Below, one piece after another: positions 9,231 through 17,362 of a stretch of 64,000 bases of DNA (positions within the stretch are counted from its first letter, which is position 1; each line of letters begins with the position of its first letter). The position numbers were made by a program, and so were the translations under genes. The notes under the pieces are model-generated. The model ran no database searches. It saw only the letters and a list, made by a program, of their open reading frames with translations, and was not told where the DNA came from. Origin of the DNA: JBEVJC01 sp040510375 (GTDB lineage: Bacteria > Bacteroidota > Bacteroidia > Chitinophagales > Chitinophagaceae); NCBI GenBank assembly GCA_040510375.1, contig JBEVJC010000030.1, positions 1-64,000 of the forward strand, read 5' to 3'.

Positions 9231-11696
9231 TCAAGATTTATTTTTTTGCTTTTCTATTAGATTGATGTTTACGTCCGCGCAAGGACAACGCAACGAATCG
9301 GCAGCTCCATACTCAGGCGAAATATAAATCAAGCCATTGCATTTAGCACAAGCAAAAAAATCGAGTAGGGTTTTATAGGCGACGATAACTGGTTCGAAAT
9401 CCTTTTTATCGAAGTTAGCCCATTCGTTGTAATGCACGGCTGGATTTACTTGCCAACTTTCAGCGTTAGAATTTACTTTCGCGTTGGTAAAATCTTGATC
9501 TAAAGTATTTAAGCTTGTCATTAACTCTTGATTGTTCCATGACTGAGCGCTTTTTTTGGCCTGTTTAAACTTGTTGCCTAAACCGGAAAGTGCTCCAGGT
9601 AGAAGGTCGCCAAGGGCATATTGTCCATCGGCCCTGAAAGAAACTTGCGCACGTAAATTGTGACAAATTTCCTGCGCGATATATTCCAAATAATTTCGGA
9701 GCTGTGCAGCAGCTGCTCGAATATCGTTCTTCTGAACATGATCTTCAATTTCCTGCCAAATATCTTTTCCTTGCCATGTAAGGGGTCCATCATCGACGGT
9801 CCATTTCCTGAAATGACAGAAACCTTTTGAATTTATTAGACCTGAAGACTTCATTGTTTTAAGCCATACATCATCATGGGTTGTCATGATGAACTGCACA
9901 TTTGGGAATCGTACTTTCAACAATTTAGTGACTTCTCTGCGGTGACCAGAGTCAACTGACATCAACACATCGTCCAAAACGGCAAATGTAAAATGTCCCC
10001 CTAACAAATGATCCATAAGCGCGAGGTACAGACACAGCCCCATACTGTCTTGATGACCTTCGCTGTGATACGCGCCTGGTGGAAAGAATCCCCTCCCGTA
10101 AAAGTCTACGTCAAACCCCAATTTACCAGACGATGGTGTTAATTGTGCATTAAATTGCGCCTCATCGGCATTGATAGATTTATATAGATCGATAAAGGAG
10201 TCTTTCACATCTACGTAAATCTTTTCTAGCTCAGCAGTCGTCGATGAATTGTAGGTATCGAGGATATCATTCGAGATACTAGCTCTGTTGACCGCTATAT
10301 TTAGTTTTCTAGATGTATCACGGTAAACTTCAATTCTTTCTTGTGATGCTACTAAATAGTCCCTCGCGGCATCTTGAAGAGTTGGCTCAGGGAGAAGCGC
10401 AATTTTGGCTTGGATGCGCCTAACAAAATCGAGAACCTGAGGTGGAATTTGGCTAAATTCGGCAATCTGAGCTTCTTTGTCCGCGATTGGGAACACTTGG
10501 CGGAAGTGATGGATTTTGTCCCGCTGTAAATGGATAAACTCGTCTACTGGCTCGGTATTGATGGCTGGTTTCAGCACTCCAGCCGGTTTTACAACCAAGC
10601 TCAAGGACGAAAGCAAGGCTTCCATCGGACGAACAAGCCTTTCCAGTTGCATCTCAAATTCAACTCTTGCACTGGTAATGTTTTTTAAGTTTTCTAATTT
10701 ATCCTGCACTATCCCATTAAATGTTTGAGATTCCCATGGAGTATCGCAAACTGGGCAACTCTTTTCATCAAAAACAGCTAATGCATCTTGAAGCAGTTTT
10801 TCTTTTATTGGCCCCTTGGGATCTTCTCCGATTTGAACCAAAGACTGCAGTAGCTCCACACTTTTGCTAATATCCCCTGCAAATCCGTCACTTTGAATGG
10901 AGTCGATTGCTGAGAACACACTTTCTACATCTTTTAATGTTACCGTTTTGTTGATTGATGAAATTACAGTGCTGGATGATGTCGTAGATAACCCGTCTTT
11001 TACACAGGTCTTAGCATCAAACGTCGTCAGCGCGGGTAACTGAAGGAGCGAGCGTTTAATATTAACCTCCTTTAAAAGTTCTGGTACAGCAATTTTCTCA
11101 ATTCCCAGTGTTCGACAAAGATTTTCAGCCGCTACTGCTTTCTCAGACGTCAATGTTTTTATCGGTTTAGCTTCGGCGTTTGCAATTTTCAGGAGAACTT
11201 TTCGAAGGTTATCTATTTCTTCCAAGCGCAGCAGTGCTTGAACTTCTTGGGAGCGTTTTCCAGGTTCTGCCAGGATATATTTAATTAACTCACGCCTGGA
11301 GAGAACAAACTCAGGGTGTTGAAGCATATGACCAACCGCAGCCTTAGTTTCCTCCGTTTCAGGTATCAATGTAGGCTTAGTGATATTCTTAACCGTTCGA
11401 GTGAGAGTAGCCGTATTGCCGGTTGCTAAAACTTTGAATTTGATACTCACAGTTGCTTTTTCCGGGTTGGCACGAAAATCAACATGGGGACCATGATCTC
11501 GGACGCTAACATTCCCGGTACCGGCACCTGACAGCCGAGATATGCTTCCGGTAAAGCAGAATTCGATTGCATCGACGATCCCACTTTTTCCTGTTCCATT
11601 CGATCCGCATATGGCAAAATTGCTCGAATTTAGATTCAACGAAATATCCCGAAGCCCACGGAATTCTTTGATGATGATTTCTTCAAGCTTTATCAT
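9231..11696 (-). CDS. Rad50/SMC-like AAA ATPase with central CxxC hook, ~821 aa
   Basis: The start chosen is ATG 11696 because GGAGGG lies 5 bases upstream. The N-terminal head opens MIKLEEIIIKEFRGL and has Walker A GSNGTGKSG near residue 34. A central region with coiled-coil-like helices contains CPVCDTPW near residue 320, resembling a Rad50 zinc hook half. The C-terminal head has a signature-like SEGHQDSMGLCLYLAL, Walker B FAVLDDVLM and switch FIMTTHD. Beyond the ATPase is a domain of about 180 residues ending in a CAKC...CPC zinc-ribbon-like pattern. Such proteins sense or process DNA. It is translationally coupled to a small upstream gene and sits in a defence island, so an anti-phage role is likely but inferred. 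Confidence 0.8.
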   Translation of the reverse strand: MIKLEEIIIKEFRGLRDISLNLNSSNFAICGSNGTGKSGIVDAIEFCFTGSISRLSGAGTGNVSVRDHGPHVDFRANPEKATVSIKFKVLATGNTATLTRTVKNITKPTLIPETEETKAAVGHMLQHPEFVLSRRELIKYILAEPGKRSQEVQALLRLEEIDNLRKVLLKIANAEAKPIKTLTSEKAVAAENLCRTLGIEKIAVPELLKEVNIKRSLLQLPALTTFDAKTCVKDGLSTTSSSTVISSINKTVTLKDVESVFSAIDSIQSDGFAGDISKSVELLQSLVQIGEDPKGPIKEKLLQDALAVFDEKSCPVCDTPWESQTFNGIVQDKLENLKNITSARVEFEMQLERLVRPMEALLSSLSLVVKPAGVLKPAINTEPVDEFIHLQRDKIHHFRQVFPIADKEAQIAEFSQIPPQVLDFVRRIQAKIALLPEPTLQDAARDYLVASQERIEVYRDTSRKLNIAVNRASISNDILDTYNSSTTAELEKIYVDVKDSFIDLYKSINADEAQFNAQLTPSSGKLGFDVDFYGRGFFPPGAYHSEGHQDSMGLCLYLALMDHLLGGHFTFAVLDDVLMSVDSGHRREVTKLLKVRFPNVQFIMTTHDDVWLKTMKSSGLINSKGFCHFRKWTVDDGPLTWQGKDIWQEIEDHVQKNDIRAAAAQLRNYLEYIAQEICHNLRAQVSFRADGQYALGDLLPGALSGLGNKFKQAKKSAQSWNNQELMTSLNTLDQDFTNAKVNSNAESWQVNPAVHYNEWANFDKKDFEPVIVAYKTLLDFFACAKCNGLIYISPEYGAADSLRCPCADVNINLIEKQKNKS

Positions 11697-11892
11697 TACC
11701 GCCCTCCTCATTAAATATTGCTTGACGTATTATGACTTCAGACGTACTGTCACAGGCTTTCAATCGCTGCGCAATATCGGCAAAGCCATCTTGCTTGGCT
11801 AGTTGCTGATAAAATGCATTTAAGACCTGTTTTGCAACCGGGGTGGTGGTGGCTGTTTTCACAGTTGACGACTCCTGATCTTTGGTATCCAT
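11683..11892 (-). CDS. small partner protein, 69 aa, coupled to the Rad50-like ATPase
   Basis: A charged, helical 69-residue protein with a threonine-rich start and the segment ADIAQRLKACDSTSEVIIRQAIF. Its last 14 bases overlap the start of the ATPase gene, and the ATPase ribosome binding site lies inside its coding sequence, so the two are translationally coupled and probably made in fixed proportion. Small 'middle' or inhibitor-like subunits occur next to SMC-like ATPases in several defence systems; whether this is one of them is inference. No family recognised. Confidence 0.6.
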   Translation of the reverse strand: MDTKDQESSTVKTATTTPVAKQVLNAFYQQLAKQDGFADIAQRLKACDSTSEVIIRQAIFNEEGGNDKA

Positions 11893-12278
11893 TTAATCTA
11901 GTTTAGTAGTTCAATTATCTGGTTTTGGATTGGATAACAAATTCTAGCATCCTCGAAGGCGTATATGCCACTTCATCTTGATGTGGGGTGTCGACGAAGC
12001 CACTCCCCAGATGGAATGTCGATGGTAGGAAAATACTGTAGCGGACGTTTGAATTCCCGAGCGACATCGGCATAAGGTTGTTTGATTAAATATATCAATA
12101 GTTTTCAGGATTAGGATACGGGTTCCCGGATTTTGATTAAGATCCAACATTGACTCACAATTCATCGGACCTGTTCTAAGAGAATGTTCGTGGAATGCCT
12201 TCTTTGTTGGAAAGTGCAGATTATTCAGCAGGGTTTTGTGTCCAGGTTTTCGTAGGTGGACACGGAAAATCACTTAAA
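11893..12278. other. intergenic stretch without a supported gene
   Basis: This 386-bp gap lies between the Rad50-like operon promoter side and the right direct repeat. A 109-codon minus-strand frame exists at 11944-12273, but its composition (scattered histidine, tryptophan and cysteine, no pattern) does not look protein-like. A short inverted repeat, TGTCCA...TGGACA, lies around 12239-12262. The promoter of the minus-strand Rad50-like operon should be near 11893-11960, but I see no convincing -33/-7 pair. Confidence 0.5.
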
Positions 12279-12421
12279 TTTGAAAAGTAATGTCAACTGA
12301 AGTAAAGTTCAGTAAGATTACACCAGGTTTTTGAATTTGATCGACTAAAAAATCGACTAAAATTTTAAGTAGTTGATTTCTAAATGTATAGAAGTGAACC
12401 TGCGGGCCCGTCCGGTCCGCA
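12279..12421. repeat. right copy of the ~140-bp direct repeat (candidate attR)
   Basis: Same orientation and order of elements as 2401-2538: AATGTCAACTGA-like start, TTGAATTTGATCGACT block with the tandem 12-bp unit (12340-12363), AAGTAGTTGATTT, then GTCCGGTCCGCA at 12410-12421. The two copies differ mainly in the 20 bases before the core. Divergence of about a fifth of positions argues against a very recent integration, or shows that the arms come from related but different elements. Confidence 0.75.
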
Positions 12422-12426
12422 GAAGG

Positions 12427-12455
12427 AAAGGATTGCAATTTGCAATCCTTTTTTC
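12427..12455. terminator. rho-independent terminator after the second core
   Basis: An 11-bp stem, AAAGGATTGCA / TGCAATCCTTT, with an ATT loop is followed by TTTC. It begins 6 bases after the GTCCGGTCCGCA core. Its stem sequence is unrelated to the terminators after the other two cores. Confidence 0.85.
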
Positions 12456-12544
12456 ATTTTACTCCACTTTACACTAGTCGGTTGATCTTGAGAATTTAGC
12501 AACACAACTGGCGCAAGTCTGCAATTTAACTTTACACAGGTTGA

Positions 12545-12578
12545 CGATTTTTTAATCGACTAAAAAATCGACTAAAAT
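12545..12578 (+). promoter_or_regulatory. palindrome and tandem 12-bp motif at an integrase start
   Basis: A 10-bp inverted repeat, CGATTTTTTA (12545-12554) and TAAAAAATCG (12561-12570), flanks ATCGAC. The same stretch contains two direct copies of ATCGACTAAAAA in a 12-bp period, running into the ATG at 12577. The tandem unit is also inside both ~140-bp direct repeats. It may be an arm site for the integrase or an operator controlling it; the start codon sits inside the repeat, which would allow direct repression. Function is inferred. Confidence 0.5.
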
Positions 12579-13033
12579 GCAGTTCCCTATTAAGTTGATT
12601 TGCCCAGTAGGCAAACAAAAAAAGGACGGCACCTATCCGATCTTCTTTCAGTACTGTTTTAGTGCTGAGCATCGCACGTTATTGAACACGGGCCTGAGCA
12701 TTCCATACCAATTTTGGAATCCTTCCAAGGGCTGTATCAAGGACAATCTGCCACCGCAGTTTGGGTTAGCAATAAAGCTTAACACTGAGCTGATTCGCCA
12801 ACTAAGGTTAGTCCAGGATCTGGTAATTTATGCTACCGCTAACACTCTGGAAAGAGGGTATTTTGAATCATAAGTTTTTGAACCATACTTTAAAAAGACA
12901 TTATTTCCCGGGATTTAATCCGAAAAAAAGTAAGTTTATAATTGAGGTTCGAGAAATTGTGGAGTTGATCAAGAGGTCTGCCCAAGTGCCAAAATCGATA
13001 TTGTCAGATAGCGGGATTATCAGCGTATCGTAG
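12577..13033 (+). pseudogene. N-terminal fragment of a second tyrosine recombinase
   Basis: The first 90 codons encode an integrase arm-binding domain (KKDGTYPIFFQYCF, LNTGLSIPYQFWNP). This resembles the N-terminus of the integrase at 29479-30838. The frame is lost near 12850-12865, and the continuation is readable in another frame (ILNHKFLNHTLKR to about 13005). The gene then stops abruptly and unrelated toxin-like coding sequence follows. The core-binding remainder and the whole catalytic domain are missing, so it is a remnant left by a deletion or insertion. Confidence 0.75.
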
Positions 13034-13149
13034 ATGCAGGTCGAACTGTAAGAATAGATATGGTAACTGGTCAACCGGCGAATTTTATGACAATAATTAC
13101 CAATGCTGCCGGGAATCTGCAGACAGCTTTTCCTGGGCTATTAAAATAA
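13015..13149 (+). pseudogene. 3' tail of a polymorphic-toxin-like gene
   Basis: An open frame without a start codon encodes 44 residues (DYQRIVDAGRTVRIDM, TIITNAAGNLQTAFPG) ending in TAA 13147-13149, 7 bases before the next gene. The composition resembles the extreme C-terminus of secreted toxin domains of the Rhs/CdiA/polymorphic type, and the position directly before a small soluble gene is the usual toxin-immunity layout. The N-terminal carrier is absent, so this is an orphan or displaced tip. The toxin activity cannot be identified. Confidence 0.5.
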
Positions 13150-13156
13150 TTATGCT

Positions 13157-13468
13157 ATGGCGTTTGATTTCGAAATTCACGGTGGAGAGCCAAATTCAGT
13201 ATCGGTTCAATATGATCTGTTTAATGAAATGCACAGCTTGGTAAAAAACGAACCAAGATTTTCGGTTTTAAGAAAATGCTTCAGTGATTTTTTCGGAGAA
13301 TATGAATTGACATTACAGGAGGTAAGTAGGTTCTATGAGGAGCTGCAGCAATTAAGGGATTTTTCTGACAAACTGGATAGGCAACTCTCGGCACTGATTA
13401 ATGATTTAAATGCTTTAATAAAGCGAGCATTGCTATCTGAACAAATGATTAGATTGACAGGGGATTAA
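13157..13468 (+). CDS. candidate immunity protein, 103 aa
   Basis: A small acidic soluble protein starting MAFDFEIHGGEPNSVSVQYD, then mostly helical with a leucine-rich second half. It begins 7 bases after the toxin-like tail, the arrangement typical of an immunity gene. No signal peptide or membrane segment, so it would act in the cytosol by binding its cognate toxin. The family is not one I can name; the immunity role is inferred from position. Confidence 0.55.
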   Translation: MAFDFEIHGGEPNSVSVQYDLFNEMHSLVKNEPRFSVLRKCFSDFFGEYELTLQEVSRFYEELQQLRDFSDKLDRQLSALINDLNALIKRALLSEQMIRLTGD

Positions 13469-13489
13469 TAATAAATTATAAATCACCTG

Positions 13490-13558
13490 ATGATACTTAA
13501 GACTGCATTGAGTGATTTACAAAGGGCTTCCCAAAAAATGGAGAAGTTGGAAAAATAG
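13490..13558 (+). pseudogene. 22-codon tail upstream of a lipoprotein gene
   Basis: A short frame starting MILKTALSDLQR and ending MEKLEK lies between the 103-aa gene and the lipoprotein gene, 3 bases before the latter. It is helical and charged. It may be the end of another toxin or carrier gene whose body was lost, or a leader peptide. The corresponding position before the second lipoprotein copy (25072-25326) holds a different toxin-like tail. Confidence 0.3.
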
Positions 13559-13561
13559 TCA

Positions 13562-14050
13562 ATGAAAGCACTTCGTATTTTATTTATAATAACTTTTTGG
13601 AATACGCTTTCTTGTAATGCACAAAAATCTAACGATTCTTGTTTTATATCGATGAAGGACTCGCTTGTTTCTATTGACGAAGGAAAAGTCATTGATCTGA
13701 CCAAATTGAATTGTATAAAATGGGATGAGCTTGTTCTCATCCCCCCTTCTTTTTCTAGAAGTTTCGTTGAAGAGTATGCAAAAATTAACCTACCCAAAGA
13801 TGTAGATTACAGCTGGGTGACTGATGGCGAAGGTAAAGGTTGGTGGGTTTTATTTTTAGATAAAAAAAACGTTATTTCATATTTTTTTTTAAATAGAGTA
13901 GACGTGGACTTTACTAAACTATCATCTTCGCTCAATCAGATAGATGTTGTTTTGCTCCCAAAATCAAAGGCGAAATTTATAACATTTGCTACTGGTGACA
14001 TTTTTTTTGATTCAAAAGAAAAAGTCATTGATGTAAAGCTTAAGAATTGA
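13562..14050 (+). CDS. lipoprotein, candidate immunity protein, copy 1 (162 aa)
   Basis: The N-terminus is a lipoprotein signal with lipobox LSC (cysteine near residue 19), so the mature protein should be membrane-anchored, facing the periplasm. The body is a beta-rich domain with WVTDGEGKGWWVLFLDKKN and no recognised catalytic motif. A second copy at 25354-25842 is about 96% identical in protein sequence, with homology beginning almost exactly at the start codon. Small secreted lipoproteins after toxin tails are typical immunity proteins against toxins acting in the envelope; this role is inferred. The family is not recognised. Confidence 0.65.
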   Translation: MKALRILFIITFWNTLSCNAQKSNDSCFISMKDSLVSIDEGKVIDLTKLNCIKWDELVLIPPSFSRSFVEEYAKINLPKDVDYSWVTDGEGKGWWVLFLDKKNVISYFFLNRVDVDFTKLSSSLNQIDVVLLPKSKAKFITFATGDIFFDSKEKVIDVKLKN

Positions 14051-14064
14051 GTAGAATTTCGTAT

Positions 14065-14410
14065 ACCGCAATATGACTGGAGAGCTGAAAGACCTGGGTT
14101 GGATCATCAATCATAAAAAGGTGTACCGTTTGATGAAAGAAGCCAGGCTGCTGTACGGTGGCCGCATCCGGCCAAAGCCCTTTAAACGCAACTTCATCCA
14201 GTTCCGAAATCCAAGGCCAGCCCGGCCTCTGCAAAATCTCTCGATGAATATCAAGTATGTACACATCCACGCGACGGGCCGGAATGCTTTGTTATTGACT
14301 GTTGTGGACATTTACAGCAGGAAGGTGCTGACGCACTTATTGAAACACAGCATCCGCAAAGGAGACGTGCTGATTGGTTCCGGATCAATTGATCTTTCTT
14401 TTCCTTCCGG
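14065..14410 (+). mobile_element. IS3-family transposase (OrfB) internal fragment
   Basis: The frame encodes VYRLMKEARLLYGGR, a proline/arginine-rich linker, and VHIHATGRNALLLTVVDIYSRKVL. These match the region between the helix-turn-helix part and the first catalytic aspartate strand of IS3-family OrfB proteins. The remaining DDE residues and both element ends are missing. The fragment begins just after the end of the lipoprotein homology and is followed by unrelated sequence, so it marks a past insertion and deletion. Confidence 0.75.
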
Positions 14411-14470
14411 CCATCAGCTCACTTTCCATGGCCCGGTACCGGCTTCATTCATCAAAGAACTGTAGCCTTT

Positions 14471-15133
14471 TTATTCTTCAATTTTGTTTTTTGTTTGAGA
14501 AATTATTTTTTTAAAGTTATCAATCATTTCAGTTTTTAATAATACGAACATTACACATTCTGGTTGTGTCACAAGTATAACTCTAAAGTCTTTACTTTGT
14601 CTTTTTATTATATCATTTAAAATGTTTCTAAAAGTGTTGAGATAGTGTATCATAATTTGTCCTATTGTCTCTCTCGTTACCTGTCCTGAAAATATGATAT
14701 ATTCCCTGTCGTTAACTGTAATTCTGTGATGAATTATCTCTTTGTTGTTTTCGTCAAATATTTCGTCTTTATAGTCAAGTTTAATATTATTTCTTTCAAA
14801 TACTAATTTTGCAGATTGCATATAGTCAATGAATTCCCCACGAAATAAACTGCTTGGGCATACTTCAAAGGCTCTAAAGTCTGAAGTTGGTGAACCGTTT
14901 TTATATTCTATTAAATTGTAAACACTGGAAATATAATAGTCGTTTGGAAAAGTCAACCAACCTTTTCCTATATATTGATTTTGAGTCGTCATTAAAGTCA
15001 AAGTCAATTTTTTCTTTCAGATACTTTTTTTTTCAGGATTGTCTAATAAATCAAAGTATCGAATTTTTTCTAATCTTTCAGAGAGGTTGATTTCTTCAAC
15101 CTTTTCTTTTTTGAAAATGTCAAATAGTCCCAT
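14471..15133 (-). pseudogene. hypothetical protein, possibly frameshifted (178-aa intact part)
   Basis: A 38-codon frame starts at ATG 15133 (MGLFDIFKKEKVEE) and ends soon after a run of nine A residues. The longer frame 14471-15007, with its likely ATG at 14992, continues with QNQYIGKGWLTFPNDYY and a beta-rich body. Together they look like one cytosolic gene of about 215 residues broken at the A-run, but two genes are possible. Very low GC and isolation between IS3 sequences suggest a foreign immunity-type gene. Family not recognised. Confidence 0.45.
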
Positions 15134-15298
15134 AGTTTCTAAATTTTTTATCACCTTGAGGTGGTGTCGGGAAGGTTACAGCCAACACTTAAATTTACGA
15201 TACAAGATGTTATAAGTCAAAGAAAGTCACGCTCAGCACCCCCTGTTAGCGCAAGTTTTTATTCGGATTGATCTTGACTTAAAAATCCAGACAAAGAG

Positions 15299-16158
15299 TT
15301 AAGCTGCGGTCATTAAAGATAGGTTTTCATTTTGTTCCTCAAATTCTACCGGTGAGAGATAATCAATGGAAGAATGTTTCCTCCGGTTGTTGTACCATTT
15401 TTCAATATACCTGAATACTTTGCTGCGCGCCTCTGCAATGCTGTCGAAAATCCCATGTGGATGAATCATCTCTCTTTTAATAGTCGAGAAAAAACTTTCG
15501 CTCACTGCATTATCCCAGCAATTCCCTTTCCGGCTCACGCTACAGATCATGCCTGCTTTCCGAAGGGCTTCCTGGAACATTTCGCTGGCATACTGGACAC
15601 CGCGATCCGAATGGTGGATCAGGCCCTCACCAGGCTTTCTGTTTCGAATAGCTGCACTCAGCGCCATCATTATCAGATTCGTCTTAAGGCTGGTGCTCAT
15701 CGACCATCCGACCACCCTGCGGGAATACGGGTCTACAATCACTGCCAGGTACAACCAGCCTTCACGGGTCCTGATGTACGTAATATCTGAAACCCATTTT
15801 TCATCAGGTCGGGACGCTGTGAAATTCCTGGCCAGTTTATTTTCAGCGACCGGAAGGTTATGATCAGATTCAGTAGTTATCCGGAACTTTCATATATGCT
15901 CGCACCAAAGCTGTTTTTTCTGCATGATCCTGACAATATGGCTCTGCTACAACGCACTTTCAGGGCTTTCACAGACCGGTAAACGCGCGGACTTCCATAG
16001 GTTTTGTGAGATTCAAAGTAAAATGTCCTAACCAATGTTGTAAGCTTTCGCCTGTGTTCCTCGCGTCTGGTTGTCTTTCCGGATCTCCAGCTGTAATACG
16101 CGCTGACGCTGCACGGCAGGGTAACACATAAAGCCAGAACAGGGTATTGCCCTGCCAA
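15299..16158 (-). pseudogene. IS3-family transposase OrfB (DDE), frameshifted
   Basis: The N-terminal part (16158 to about 15880) carries the helix-turn-helix spacer with YYSWRSGKTTRREEH and SHKTYGSPRVYR. The C-terminal part (15754-15299) holds the catalytic core: VDPYSRRVVGW after the first aspartate, HHSDRGVQYAS with the second, and NCWDNAVSESFFSTIK with the glutamate. The frame is lost between about 15880 and 15760, so no complete transposase is made. Confidence 0.85.
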
Positions 16159-16166
16159 CTCCAGGA

Positions 16167-16460
16167 TTACTGAGTATCTTTCCCGGAGTGTTTTAGAAAG
16201 ATACCCGCCGATTTTTTTAGGATCTCCACCTCCATCTTTAGGCGGGCATTATCCTTTTTCAACTGAGCTAGTTCCGGATCGACAGGCTTACCATTGCCAG
16301 GGAAAGCTTTAGCCCCATTACCAGCCAGCTGTCGCTTCCATGTGTGAAGCAAATTGGGATGAATACCGAGGCCTGCAGCAACTTGTGTAACCCCGGACTT
16401 CTCTGGCAAACGAACGGCTTCTTCCTTGAAAGCCCGATTGTAACTGTTTCTTGATGCCAT
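16167..16460 (-). CDS. IS3-family transposase OrfA, 97 aa
   Basis: A helix-turn-helix protein (FKEEAVRLPEKSGVTQVAAGLGIHPNLLHTW, seen in pieces) followed by a leucine-zipper-like helix ending MEVEILKKSAGIF. OrfA normally recognises the element ends and is fused to OrfB by programmed frameshifting. It is intact here, and its 5' end is duplicated as a remnant at 24708-24848. One oddity is proline at the position usually held by alanine or glutamate in the first helix (RLPEKSG). Confidence 0.85.
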   Translation of the reverse strand: MASRNSYNRAFKEEAVRLPEKSGVTQVAAGLGIHPNLLHTWKRQLAGNGAKAFPGNGKPVDPELAQLKKDNARLKMEVEILKKSAGIFLKHSGKDTQ

Positions 16461-16761
16461 TGTACTAAATTAAGATTTTTACACCTTAACCTGGTGTCCG
16501 TCAAAGTAAGGCAAGTTCACCGGTTCCCACTTCCATTGCGCTAATTAGAAACAGATTCTAGAAATCATTTAACTTCGGAATTCGCAAATCATGTCCGATA
16601 CATTTTATGAAAGAAACATTTTATCGAGTGGGTAAATAATCGCCTAATAAAACTCAAAACAATAAGCTCTTCATGCCAAAAAATGTAGAGACAGTTAACA
16701 ACAATGACAATATCTAGTTTCTCGAATAAGCTACCCCTATTAATTTAAACTGTGAATAGAC

Positions 16762-17136
16762 ATGTTAGCTGCATATAATAAATTTTGTTGTGGAATATAT
16801 TTTCTGTTTAGGGATTATACAGGTTCTGATGTTCCTTTTTTTGCCACTTTTACGTTTACGCTGTTTTTAGTAATGTTATCCTTTTATGGTGTTGAGAATT
16901 TATATGAAATTTTGACGACTGAACCTCTTACCTCAACTCGTTGGGTAGGGCTTTTCGTTTCCTTAATCTTCGGTATACCAAATTATTTTTTTGTTTTCCG
17001 GGACGAAAAATTCTTAAATTATTCCAGGGAAAAGGTTCATCCTATTTTGGTGGTCGTCATTGTTGTTGTTATAGCAGCATTTTTTTTGACTACAATGGGA
17101 ATCAAGGGACCAAGAATTCCCTATCATAAAGGGTAG
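16762..17136 (+). CDS. membrane protein, 124 aa, paralogue of 17961-18335
   Basis: Three hydrophobic segments (around residues 25-45, 60-78 and 93-112) predict a small inner-membrane protein. The motif IFGIPNYFFVFR with a following charged FLNYSREK is shared with the gene at 17961-18335. Paired paralogous membrane proteins between toxin fragments resemble immunity genes against membrane- or periplasm-acting toxins; this is inference. No family name known to me. AT-rich upstream DNA without a clear ribosome binding site. Confidence 0.6.
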   Translation: MLAAYNKFCCGIYFLFRDYTGSDVPFFATFTFTLFLVMLSFYGVENLYEILTTEPLTSTRWVGLFVSLIFGIPNYFFVFRDEKFLNYSREKVHPILVVVIVVVIAAFFLTTMGIKGPRIPYHKG

Positions 17137-17362
17137 TCCCAGAGCCGAGATTAGATTTTAAATCTAGCCAACTATGTGACTCAATATGGGTTCGATTACG
17201 AAGTTTTTCAAAAGGACCAAGGCTCATAAATTGACTATTCAAAGTACTCGCGACAAACTGTTTTTTTTATTCTTTGCAGATCTGTAAGGACGAATGCGGA
17301 CAGGCCTGGCTTTTAAGGTAAAAATTTTATAAGTAATTTGAGGGTCAAATACAAACCTCTAT

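Larger units (their letters stand above)
15272..16515 (-). mobile_element. IS3-family insertion sequence, degenerate
   Basis: OrfA and OrfB of an IS3-type transposase lie on the minus strand. The right end contains GGTGTCCGTCAAAGTAAGG (16493-16511), found again at 24826-24844 beside another remnant, so this is a real element end. The left end near 15272-15295 shows only an imperfect match to it. OrfB is broken, so the element is probably immobile. The left boundary is approximate. Confidence 0.75.

Noticed and set aside
9231..11892. Naming the Rad50-like operon as Lamassu
   Set aside because: The hook and ATPase fit, but no LmuA-type nuclease or other known effector is encoded beside it and the small partner is not recognisable.
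11944..12273. 109-codon minus-strand frame
   Set aside because: Composition is not protein-like, no start context, and it lies in a gap next to an element end.
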